Source of the DNA: Flaviramulus sp.
GTDB lineage: Bacteria > Bacteroidota > Bacteroidia > Flavobacteriales > Flavobacteriaceae
NCBI GenBank assembly: GCA_023255235.1
Contig: JALRJA010000059.1
Coordinates: 1 to 9,015, forward strand
Length of the DNA: 9,015 nt
Direction: 5' to 3'
Positions 1-8,425 of the stretch are shown here, piece after piece (positions within the stretch are counted from its first letter, which is position 1; every line of letters begins with the position of its first letter). A program made the translations under genes and the position numbers. Under the pieces are notes generated by a model that made no database searches, was not told where the DNA came from, and worked only from the letters and a program-made list of their open reading frames with translations.

Positions 1-121
1 GTTCATGAAACAGGTATTGATTTTGGCGATTTCGACGTTCCACATAATTTTGTTGTTCGGTCTTTAGCCAGGATAGTTCATCCGCGATGCACATTGGTTT
101 ATTGATACGATTGGAATTCAG
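1..121. other. Foreign or chimeric segment abutting dnaA
   Basis: This stretch does not encode DnaA in any minus-strand frame, although the flanking 122..985 does and ends in mid-domain. By hand count it holds 47 G+C in the first 120 bases (39%), while the adjacent dnaA lines 181-240 and 241-300 hold 19 and 9 of 60. Codons such as CTG, CGT, CGC, GCG and ATC are common in it and rare in the neighbours. In the dnaA frame it reads openly, beginning LNSNRINKPMCIADELSW and ending RNRQNQYLFHE; I do not recognise this peptide. The first plus frame is also open from base 1 to a TGA at 103-105. The junction carries overlapping GAATTC (114-119) and CAGCTG (119-124), which may be chance. It may be the edge of an inserted element, an assembly chimera, or a real rearrangement. 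Confidence 0.6.
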
Positions 122-985
122 CTGTTCAATATCTTGCATATCAACTGGCGCTTTATCGCTTGTTAAAATAACTTGTTTGTTATTTTGATGCAAATGGTTG
201 AAAATATGGAAGAAAACATCTTGTGTTCCTGTTTTACCAGATAAAAATTGAACATCATCAATAACTAAAACATCAATAATTTGATAAAAATGTATAAAAT
301 CATTTCTATTATTTTTCTTAACGGCATCAATATATTGTTGGGTAAATTTTTCTGCAGAAATATATAAAACCGTTTTTTCAGGATATTTATCTTTAATATC
401 AACACCAATAGCATGTGCTAAATGTGTTTTTCCTAAGCCAACACCACCAAAAATTAATAATGGATTAAAAGAAGTTCCTCCAGGTTTTGCAGCAACAGCT
501 AACCCGGCACTTCTTGCTAATCTATTAGAATCACCTTCTAAGAAATTATCAAAGCTGTAATTAGGATTAAGTTGCGATTCTATTTTTACATTTCTTATAC
601 CAGGAATTACAAATGGGTTGCGTAATTCGGGGTTTTTGTTATTTAAAGGCACGTCAACTTCTTGAGATTTTAAAGCACCTCTATTAGAGCTAGGTATTTT
701 TTCTGTAAATGGTTGTTTATTACCGTAGGTATTTTCCATTTTAATAATGTAAACAAGCTTAGCACTTTCACCCAACTCTTTGGTAAGTGATACTTTAAGT
801 ATTTTAACATAATGTTCTTCAAGCCACTCATAAAAAAACTTGCTTGGTACTTGAATACTTAAAGCATTATCGGTGAGTTTTACTGCAACTATGGGTTCAA
901 ACCAGGTTTTGTATGCTTGCGGTTGAATGTTATCCTTTATAAATTCAAGACAGTTATTCCATACCGATTGCGCAGTTTTACTCAT
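1..985 (-). CDS. dnaA: Chromosomal replication initiator DnaA, partial; homology breaks off at 122
   Basis: DnaA binds DnaA boxes at the origin, oligomerises with ATP and opens the duplex. Translating the minus strand from the ATG at 985..983 gives 288 recognisable residues. Domain I covers about 1-85 (start MSKTAQSVWNNCLEFIKDNI) and a linker runs to about 140. The AAA+ domain begins near NPNYSFDNFLEGDSNR (140-155), with Walker A GGVGLGKT at 180-187, Walker B LIVDDVQF at 240-247 and sensor I LTSDKAP at 274-280. After DIEQ (residue 288, base 122) a family member should continue with the arginine-finger box (about RLLSRFxWG). Instead the frame stays open through 40 unrelated residues to base 2. 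The rest of AAA+ and DNA-binding domain IV are therefore absent from what is visible. Identity of the 122..985 part is certain. Whether the gene is truly broken or the sequence is chimeric cannot be decided here. Confidence 0.93.
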   Translation of the reverse strand, partial: MSKTAQSVWNNCLEFIKDNIQPQAYKTWFEPIVAVKLTDNALSIQVPSKFFYEWLEEHYVKILKVSLTKELGESAKLVYIIKMENTYGNKQPFTEKIPSSNRGALKSQEVDVPLNNKNPELRNPFVIPGIRNVKIESQLNPNYSFDNFLEGDSNRLARSAGLAVAAKPGGTSFNPLLIFGGVGLGKTHLAHAIGVDIKDKYPEKTVLYISAEKFTQQYIDAVKKNNRNDFIHFYQIIDVLVIDDVQFLSGKTGTQDVFFHIFNHLHQNNKQVILTSDKAPVDMQDIEQLNSNRINKPMCIADELSWLKTEQQNYVERRNRQNQYLFHE

Positions 986-1019
986 TTTTTAATTTTATTT
1001 TGGTTTTAGTTAGAATTCC

Positions 1020-1040
1020 TATGAAAAATAAATTTTCATA
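1020..1040. repeat. Hyphenated palindrome, 8-bp arms, upstream of dnaA
   Basis: TATGAAAA (1020-1027) and TTTTCATA (1033-1040) are exact reverse complements around the 5-base spacer ATAAA. It lies 35-55 bases upstream of the dnaA ATG. That position and size fit an operator for a dimeric regulator, or a 5' leader hairpin of the dnaA message. Function is inferred; in such AT-rich DNA, short palindromes also arise by chance. Confidence 0.45.
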
Positions 1041-1073
1041 TGCCCCTTTTTTTGGAGTGACAAATATGTGAAC

Positions 1074-1120
1074 AAAATTCTTAAAAAAAAAATGATTTGC
1101 TATTGAATTTTAAGAATTTT
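1074..1120. repeat. 13-bp perfect inverted repeat with 21-base loop and following T tract
   Basis: AAAATTCTTAAAA (1074-1086) and TTTTAAGAATTTT (1108-1120) are perfect reverse complements. On the plus strand the right arm runs into seven Ts (1117-1123), so the element resembles an intrinsic terminator or attenuator reading toward the thioesterase gene. The stem has only one G-C pair, so an RNA hairpin would be weak; a DNA-level operator is equally possible. No gene lies upstream on the plus strand that would need a terminator here. Confidence 0.5.
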
Positions 1121-1125
1121 TTTCT

Positions 1126-1140
1126 CATGTTTAGCACATG
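1126..1140. repeat. Short palindrome CATGT-N5-ACATG
   Basis: CATGT (1126-1130) and ACATG (1136-1140) are perfect reverse complements around TTAGC, 33 bases before the thioesterase start. It could be an operator, or, in RNA, a small leader hairpin. Five-base arms are weak evidence alone; its interest is that it is the third symmetric element within 121 bases. Confidence 0.3.
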
Positions 1141-1172
1141 CCGAAGCTACAAAAAAAAAATGAAATATTACC

Positions 1173-1571
1173 ATGAAAATTGACGAAATAAAAATTAGAG
1201 TGCGATATGGTGAAACAGACCAAATGGGCGTGGTACATCACGGTAATTACGTGCTGTATTTAGAAATGGGAAGAATTGAATGGTTGAGAAAGCTAGGTGT
1301 TTCTTATAAGTCTATGGAAAAAAATGGCGTTATCTTGCCGGTTGTCTCTTTGACTATAAATTATAAAAAACCGGCAACTTATGATGATGTGCTAAAGATA
1401 AAAACCATTCTTAAAAATAAACCAACTGCTAAGATTGAATTTGACTATGAAATTACCAATGAAAACAATGAGATTATAACAACTGCCAGTACTACTTTAG
1501 TATTTGTTGATGCTAAAACCAATAAACCCATTAAAGCACCAAAATACTTATTAGATATTTTAGATAATTAA
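1173..1571 (+). CDS. Acyl-CoA thioesterase, hotdog fold (YbgC/4-hydroxybenzoyl-CoA thioesterase family)
   Basis: Hydrolyses an acyl-CoA thioester; the natural substrate cannot be told from sequence. The 132-residue length is typical of a single hotdog domain acting as a soluble oligomer. The family signature is at the N-terminus: YGETDQMGVVHHGNYVLYLE (12-31), containing the catalytic-type Asp16 and the H23-G24-N25-Y26 segment at the start of the long hotdog helix. A YKKPATYDDVL stretch (64-74) forms the usual second-strand region. The protein starts at the only suitable ATG after an A-rich leader. It is transcribed divergently from dnaA and ends one base from the convergent YigZ-family gene. 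Related YbgC proteins are tied to envelope functions and phospholipid-linked acyl turnover, but no tol-pal genes are here, so that role is not implied. Confidence 0.88.
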   Translation: MKIDEIKIRVRYGETDQMGVVHHGNYVLYLEMGRIEWLRKLGVSYKSMEKNGVILPVVSLTINYKKPATYDDVLKIKTILKNKPTAKIEFDYEITNENNEIITTASTTLVFVDAKTNKPIKAPKYLLDILDN

Positions 1572-1572
1572 C

Positions 1573-2181
1573 TTATAGTTTTTTAATTGTTACTTTATAA
1601 ATACTTTCAAAAAGCTTGTAAATGGTTGTTGCTTCTTTTTTTCTAACGCTTATAGTTATTTGGCAAGCTATTTCTAGACGTTGATTTACTATTTCTAAAC
1701 GCTTTTCTTTAATAATTTGCATCACCATGTTCATTCTATCATAATCAAAACATAAAACAAAAGTAACATATATGGTTTTTGTAATAATTTTTGAATTATT
1801 AAGTATTAAAAAAGCAGCTGTTTTATAAGCATTTACTAAACCACCAACACCTAATTTAATACCACCAAAATAACGAACAACAACTACTAAAATATTGGTA
1901 ACTTCAAATGCTTGAATTTGTCTATAAATAGGTAAACCAGCAGAATTATTGGGTTCTCCATCATCATTTGCTCTATATGTAATTATTTCAGTACCAATTT
2001 GATATGCATAACAATAATGTGATGCAGCGTGGTGTTTCTTTTTTAAACTGTCTAAATAGTTTTTAATATCGTTTTCGTTTAAAACAGGAAAAGCATAAGT
2101 AAAGAATTTGCTATTCTTATCTTTATATAAAATAGATTCAGGAATGTTAACAATGGTTTTGTATGTATCTTTTTCAACCAA
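1573..2181 (-). CDS. YigZ/IMPACT family protein (UPF0029), TTG start
   Basis: This is a 202-residue member of the YigZ/IMPACT family. Eukaryotic IMPACT modulates GCN2; the bacterial function is not firmly known, with a nucleic-acid or ribosome-related role proposed. The signature blocks are intact: HYCYAYQIG (55-63), the ANDDGEPNNSAG loop (71-82) and VVRYFGGIKLGVGGLVNAY (101-119). A small C-terminal ferredoxin-like (DUF1949-type) domain follows at about 137-198. The start is a TTG at 2181-2179: upstream in frame there is a stop at 2214-2212 and no ATG, and the first residues (VEKDTYKTI) already match the usual beginning of the family. It sits 5 bases after the ribD stop on the same strand, so the two are probably co-transcribed. 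It converges on the thioesterase gene with a single base between the stop codons, leaving no room for a separate terminator. Confidence 0.9.
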   Translation of the reverse strand: MVEKDTYKTIVNIPESILYKDKNSKFFTYAFPVLNENDIKNYLDSLKKKHHAASHYCYAYQIGTEIITYRANDDGEPNNSAGLPIYRQIQAFEVTNILVVVVRYFGGIKLGVGGLVNAYKTAAFLILNNSKIITKTIYVTFVLCFDYDRMNMVMQIIKEKRLEIVNQRLEIACQITISVRKKEATTIYKLFESIYKVTIKKL

Positions 2182-2186
2182 AAAGG

Positions 2187-3170
2187 CTAGTTGTTTATAT
2201 ATATATTTAAACTATCAGAATCTATTTTTTCTTCTAAAGTTATTTCACCTGAAAATTTTGGTGCTTCAACGCCATTACCAAAAACAATAGGGCTATGAAA
2301 TACACGAGCTTCATCCCAAATACCTTCATTTATAAACATTTGAAGTGTTTTTGCTCCGCCTTCCACAATAACAGAATTAATGTTGGCATCATAAAGTTGT
2401 TGGCAAATTTTTTCAGCAGTTGTTTCTTTAACTATAATGGTTTCAGCTTGCTTATTAAAAACATTAAAATCTTTAGAAAGCAAGTTGTCTTTATCTAAAA
2501 CAATACGAATAGGGTTGTTACCTGTCCAATCTCTCACAGTTAAGCTCGGGTTATCCTCTAAGACAGTATGTGTGCCAACCAAAATAGCTTGTTCTTGAGT
2601 ACGCCAAAGGTGTACCAATTGTCTTGAATAAGTATTAGAAATCCATACGGGTTCTTTCTTATTTTTAGATATTGGAGCTATAAAACCATCTTTAGTTTCT
2701 GCCCATTTTAAAATAATATAAGGGCGTTTTTTGTTGTGATAAGTAAAAAAACGTTTATGATGATTTTTACATTCATTTTCTAAAACACCCACAGTAACAT
2801 GACAACCTGCATTTTTAAGTTTTTCAATACCTGTTCCTGCTACTTTATCATGGGTATCTATACAACCAATAACAACATTTGGTATGTGGTGTTTTATAAT
2901 AAGGTCGCTACAAGGCGGTGTTTTTCCAAAATGCGAACAGGGCTCAAGTGTTACATACAATGTTGCTTTGTTTAACAAATTTTTGTTAGCAACAGCGTTA
3001 ATAGCATTTACCTCGGCATGATTAGAACCAAATTTACTTGTATAACCTTCTCCAATAATTTTATCACGATATACTATAACACTACCTACCATTGGGTTAG
3101 GTCTTGTTGTGCCTAAACCATTTTTAGCAATTTCAATGCAGCGTTTTATATATTTTTCGTGTATATTCAT
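2187..3170 (-). CDS. ribD: Bifunctional riboflavin biosynthesis deaminase/reductase RibD
   Basis: Catalyses two successive steps of riboflavin synthesis in the cytoplasm: deamination of the GTP-derived pyrimidine, then NADPH-dependent reduction of the ribosyl side chain. The N-terminal CMP/dCMP-deaminase-type domain (1-145) shows the zinc site: HAEVNAI with H51 and catalytic E53, and PCSHFGKTPPC with C78 and C87. The RPNPMVGSVIV motif (23-33) is typical of RibD. The C-terminal reductase domain (about 148-327) begins RPYIILKWAETKDGFIA and has the GTHTVLEDNPSLTVR and VIVEGGAKTL motifs expected for DHFR-like RibD/RibG. At 327 residues it is slightly shorter than the E. coli enzyme but has both domains complete. 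Only 34 bases separate its start from the divergent acetyltransferase, too short for an FMN riboswitch. No other rib genes are in the window. Confidence 0.96.
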   Translation of the reverse strand: MNIHEKYIKRCIEIAKNGLGTTRPNPMVGSVIVYRDKIIGEGYTSKFGSNHAEVNAINAVANKNLLNKATLYVTLEPCSHFGKTPPCSDLIIKHHIPNVVIGCIDTHDKVAGTGIEKLKNAGCHVTVGVLENECKNHHKRFFTYHNKKRPYIILKWAETKDGFIAPISKNKKEPVWISNTYSRQLVHLWRTQEQAILVGTHTVLEDNPSLTVRDWTGNNPIRIVLDKDNLLSKDFNVFNKQAETIIVKETTAEKICQQLYDANINSVIVEGGAKTLQMFINEGIWDEARVFHSPIVFGNGVEAPKFSGEITLEEKIDSDSLNIYINN

Positions 3171-3186
3171 AGCTGTAAAAACAGTA

Positions 3187-3194
3187 CAAAAATA
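3187..3194 (-). promoter_or_regulatory. Possible ribD -7 element TATTTTTG
   Basis: On the minus strand TATTTTTG matches the Bacteroidota -7 consensus TAnnTTTG and lies 16 bases upstream of the ribD ATG, implying a leader of about 10 bases. I see no good TTTG at the -33 position, which would fall within the first codons of the divergent acetyltransferase gene. The match is simple and AT-rich, so confidence is modest. Confidence 0.4.
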
Positions 3195-3204
3195 GGATTA
3201 AAAA

Positions 3205-3696
3205 ATGGGTATAAATAATATTGTCATAAGAGAAATTCAGCCTCAAGATAATAAAGCATTAGAACAGGTTATTAGAGCGTGTTTTTATGAGTTTAAAATA
3301 CCACTTGAAGGAACAGCATATTCAGATAAAGAAACACCCAGAATGTACGAATCTTATCAAAATGATAACGACGTTTATTTTGTAATTGATGCCAATGGAG
3401 CGGTTTTAGGTGGTGGCGGTGTTAAGCCCTTAAAAGATTTTGAAAGTCATGTATGCGAAATTCAAAAAATGTATTTTTCACCAAAAATTAGAGGTAAAGG
3501 TTATGGCAAAGCTTTGTTTGAAACCTGTTTAGTGTCTGCCAAATCATTAGGCTACAAACAATGTTATTTAGAATCGGCACCACAGCTTAAAGCCGCTATA
3601 CATATTTATGAAAGCTACGGATTTAAGCATCTAGATGCACCTTTAGGAAACACAGGGCATTACTCATGTGGCGTTTGGATGATAAAAGATTTATAA
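3205..3696 (+). CDS. GNAT-family N-acetyltransferase
   Basis: A soluble 163-residue acetyltransferase that would move an acetyl group from acetyl-CoA to an amine; the acceptor is unknown. The GNAT core is clear: strand beta-4 EIQKMYFSPKIRG (85-97) leads into the acetyl-CoA pyrophosphate-binding loop RGKGYG (96-101) and helix, followed by CYLESAPQLKAAIHIYESYGF (120-140) with the family's conserved tyrosine near the end, and a final strand region GHYSCGVWMIKDL. The start ATG at 3205 follows an A-rich leader; the next methionine is at residue 47, inside the domain. It is divergent from ribD and followed by an 85-base gap before prmC, where a separate promoter lies, so it is probably monocistronic. 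Confidence 0.88.
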   Translation: MGINNIVIREIQPQDNKALEQVIRACFYEFKIPLEGTAYSDKETPRMYESYQNDNDVYFVIDANGAVLGGGGVKPLKDFESHVCEIQKMYFSPKIRGKGYGKALFETCLVSAKSLGYKQCYLESAPQLKAAIHIYESYGFKHLDAPLGNTGHYSCGVWMIKDL

Positions 3697-3768
3697 ATAC
3701 ACCTTAATAATTAGTAATAACTCTTAAAGTATTTTTTTATTAATGTTAGCCTTCAGATTAAAAACAAT

Positions 3769-3776
3769 TACATTTG
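3769..3776 (+). promoter_or_regulatory. Candidate prmC-ligA promoter, -7 element TACATTTG
   Basis: TACATTTG fits the Bacteroidota -7 consensus TAnnTTTG exactly. TTAG at 3746-3749, 19 bases upstream, is one mismatch from the -33 TTTG at normal spacing. The element ends only five bases before the prmC ATG, so transcription would start at or within a base or two of the start codon. This is a pattern match, not a mapped start. Confidence 0.5.
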
Positions 3777-3781
3777 AATAG

Positions 3782-6633
<2,852 letters not shown>

Positions 6634-6641
6634 TTACACTT

Positions 6642-6660
6642 CCTTTTATTCAAAAAAAGG
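6642..6660. terminator. Weak bidirectional hairpin between convergent ligA and metallophosphatase genes
   Basis: CCTTTT (6642-6647) and AAAAGG (6655-6660) are inverted around a 7-base loop, and an outer pair TAAGGT (6626-6631) and ACCTTA (6669-6674) could extend the structure. The position in a 43-base convergent gap suits a shared terminator. Stems are short and AT-rich and there is no strong T run after the hairpin, so this is a suggestion only. Confidence 0.35.
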
Positions 6661-6676
6661 GTATTAAAACCTTACT

Positions 6677-7594
6677 TTAAACAATTATAGAAGTGCCTTT
6701 TGTAGATTTGTTTTTATTAGAATCAAAATAAAAATCTATCTTCCCAAGATAAAGACCATAACAACCTACTTGGTTAACAAGCATATTTTTTCCTTCACTA
6801 TTTTTAACAATAGTAGGTTTAGGTAAAAAAGTGTGTGTATGCCCACCTATAATTAAATCAATATTTTTTGTTAGTGCTGCTAGTTTTAAATCGGATATTT
6901 TTTGGTCGTTATTTTTATACTGATAACCCAAATGTGATAAGCAAATTATCAAATCACATTTTTGTTCTTCTTTTAGAATACGCGTCATATCTTGCGTTAT
7001 TTCAATGGGATTTAAGTATTTAGTTTCTTTAAACATTTTAGGATCTACCAAGCCATTTAGTTCAATTCCTAAGCCAAAAACACCAATTTTAATACCGCCT
7101 TTTTTAAAAATTTTATATGGTTTTACATGGGTGTTCATTATGGTATTAGAAAAATCATAATTAGCCGACAAAAACTCAAATTTAGCATGCGGTAACTGAG
7201 CATATAAACCCTCTATACTGTTATCAAAATCATGATTACCAATGGTAGCAGCATCATATTTTAATTGGCTCATTAACTTAAACTCTAATTCACCACCGTA
7301 GTAATTAAAATATGGTGTGCCTTGAAAAATATCACCGGCATCAAACAAAAGTGTGTTTGGGTTTTCGTTTTTAAAAGATTCAATTAAACTAGCTCTTCTA
7401 GCAATACCACCTTTGTTGGCATTTCTACCATCTTCTGCTGTAAAAGCATCAATATGGCTATGCACATCGTTGGTATGTAAAATAGTTATTTTTGATGTTT
7501 TAATTGATGTATTAAAAGATTGCAACCCTAGGCTTGATAGTGTGGCTAATGCTGTTCCTGCTGTTGTTTTTTGTATAAAATCTCTACGCTTCAT
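6677..7594 (-). CDS. Tat-exported 5'-nucleotidase N-terminal metallophosphatase domain
   Basis: A calcineurin-like metallophosphatase equal to the N-terminal catalytic half of UshA-type 5'-nucleotidases, expected to remove phosphate from nucleotides outside the cytoplasm. All dimetal motifs are present: LHTNDVHSH (D43, H45), DAGD (D88), GNHD (N120, H121), SHLG (H221) and GGHTH (H252, H254). The protein starts MKRRDFIQKTTAGTALATLS, a twin-arginine signal followed by a weakly hydrophobic stretch, so export of the folded metalloprotein by Tat is likely. It stops at 305 residues with no substrate-binding C-terminal domain; that domain is encoded by the separate gene 14 bases upstream on the same strand. 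The gene order is thus C-terminal half first. I infer that the two products act together; the metallophosphatase alone might also act on simple phosphodiesters. Confidence 0.93.
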   Translation of the reverse strand: MKRRDFIQKTTAGTALATLSSLGLQSFNTSIKTSKITILHTNDVHSHIDAFTAEDGRNANKGGIARRASLIESFKNENPNTLLFDAGDIFQGTPYFNYYGGELEFKLMSQLKYDAATIGNHDFDNSIEGLYAQLPHAKFEFLSANYDFSNTIMNTHVKPYKIFKKGGIKIGVFGLGIELNGLVDPKMFKETKYLNPIEITQDMTRILKEEQKCDLIICLSHLGYQYKNNDQKISDLKLAALTKNIDLIIGGHTHTFLPKPTIVKNSEGKNMLVNQVGCYGLYLGKIDFYFDSNKNKSTKGTSIIV

Positions 7595-7608
7595 CTCTTT
7601 AATGGCTA

Positions 7609-8367
7609 TTAATTAATTTGTAAAAACCTATCATCTCTTACTGGGTTTATAGTATCATTTTTTATAAAATTATCAATTAAAGCAGTTCTAATTTTATAAT
7701 CTAAAACATAAAGAGAATCATTTGTTTTAAAAAAAGTCATGTTATCGCCACCGTTGTATAAGTAATCATTGGTGGCTACATAATAGGTTTTGTTTGGGTT
7801 TATATCATTCCCTTTTATTTTGGCTTCAAGAATCTCAAAATCGTTATCTAGTGTTAATTTAAGTTTTGATATAGGGTGTGCTCTTTTGGCTTTACTTAAA
7901 TAAATAATTAAGCTATCTATTTGAGGTTTTTGTAAAGCAACTACTACAATGCTATTTTCAAAAGGCATTAATTCAAAAGCGGTTCTTTTAGTTATATTTC
8001 CTTTAGATAAAATAGAACGAATTCCACCATGATTTAGCAATACCATATCAATATCATACCCTGTTCTGTTTTTAAAAATAGGATTGGCTTCATCATAAAC
8101 AGCATCAGCCATGTAGTTACCAATAGCGGTGTTTAATGCACCATCTGTTTTAGAAAAAGTGCCAACCGAATAGCTTAAAACACTATCTAAATCTTTGTTT
8201 ATACGCTCTCTAAAAGGATTGATAAATGCTTCAATTTTAGAATCAACTAATAGGCTATCATTAACGTCAATGCGTTTAGCTTCAATTTTAGTTAATTGTA
8301 AATGTGATTGTTTACAACTAAAAAAAACACCTATATATAACAAAAAAAATAAATGTGTGAACCTCAT
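7609..8367 (-). CDS. 5'-nucleotidase C-terminal domain lipoprotein
   Basis: A stand-alone 5'-nucleotidase C-terminal (substrate-binding) domain of 252 residues. Family motifs in order are AIGNYMADAV (81-90), NHGGIR (112-117, with the substrate-phosphate arginine), MPFEN (134-138) and ATNDYLYNGGD (198-208), which precedes the aromatic FF pair near the nucleobase pocket position. I chose the ATG at 8367: it gives MRFTHLFFLLYIGVFFSCKQ, a Sec signal ending in a plausible though weak lipobox with Cys18. An upstream in-frame ATG at 8412 adds 15 residues that would bury this signal and lies in the promoter. Catalytic metal residues are absent, as they are on the partner encoded 14 bases downstream. 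The product is probably lipid-anchored in the envelope, with the Tat-exported metallophosphatase completing a two-chain nucleotidase. Confidence 0.88.
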   Translation of the reverse strand: MRFTHLFFLLYIGVFFSCKQSHLQLTKIEAKRIDVNDSLLVDSKIEAFINPFRERINKDLDSVLSYSVGTFSKTDGALNTAIGNYMADAVYDEANPIFKNRTGYDIDMVLLNHGGIRSILSKGNITKRTAFELMPFENSIVVVALQKPQIDSLIIYLSKAKRAHPISKLKLTLDNDFEILEAKIKGNDINPNKTYYVATNDYLYNGGDNMTFFKTNDSLYVLDYKIRTALIDNFIKNDTINPVRDDRFLQIN

Positions 8368-8390
8368 ATTAAAAACAATAAAATTTAACT

Positions 8391-8418
8391 CTACTTTGCT
8401 ACCTTTGTGCAAAGTATA
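8391..8418. promoter_or_regulatory. Compact divergent promoter of the nucleotidase pair and DUF6913-like gene
   Basis: TACCTTTG at 8400-8407 on the plus strand is an exact TAnnTTTG -7 element, 18 bases before the ATG at 8426. On the minus strand TATACTTTGC (8418-8409) resembles the same element with spacing off by one and faces the nucleotidase pair. The two share a perfect inverted repeat CTTTG-TG-CAAAG (8403-8414), so the two -7 regions overlap and polymerase probably cannot occupy both at once. I found no strong -33 TTTG on the plus side. Confidence 0.5.
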
Positions 8419-8425
8419 AATATAA

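Larger units (their letters stand above)
986..1172. promoter_or_regulatory. Divergent dnaA / thioesterase control region
   Basis: These 187 bases lie between the starts of two divergent genes and must hold both promoters. They contain three perfect inverted repeats, listed separately, several A and T tracts, and one DnaA-box-like nonamer: minus strand TTGTTCACA at 1067-1075, one mismatch from TTATNCACA. I found no exact TAnnTTTG element for either gene. The nearest is CATATTTG on the minus strand at 1061-1068, one mismatch, facing dnaA. DnaA autoregulation through such a box is known in other bacteria, but here it is inference from one imperfect site. Confidence 0.5.

Noticed and set aside
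1..121. Intein inside dnaA
   Set aside because: The sequence after the junction does not start with Cys or Ser and has no intein block-A pattern; the insertion point is also not followed by a visible return to DnaA.
986..1172. Chromosomal origin (oriC) next to dnaA
   Set aside because: Only one imperfect DnaA-box-like nonamer is present, with no box cluster. In Bacteroidota the origin is often not beside dnaA.
1160..1183. Seven-codon upstream ORF overlapping the thioesterase start
   Set aside because: It opens with ATG at 1160 and ends with TGA at 1181-1183 in another frame. It is too short and composition-driven to claim as a leader peptide.
3171..3204. FMN riboswitch controlling ribD
   Set aside because: Only 34 bases separate the divergent start codons, far less than an FMN aptamer needs, and no aptamer-like conserved sequence is seen. 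CTGT-AAAA-ACAG at 3173-3184 is only a small hairpin.
3697..3745. Terminator after the acetyltransferase gene
   Set aside because: A T run (3732-3738) and TTAATAA/TTATTAA arms exist, but the arms are wholly A/T and widely spaced, so I do not claim a terminator.
6677..8367. Frameshifted single 5'-nucleotidase gene
   Set aside because: The halves are in reversed order relative to the fused enzyme, and each has its own start and signal peptide, so this is a genuine split, not a frameshift.
8368..8412. Longer N-terminus for the nucleotidase C-terminal-domain protein from ATG 8412
   Set aside because: The added 15 residues are not signal-like, would displace the lipoprotein signal, and overlap the divergent promoter.
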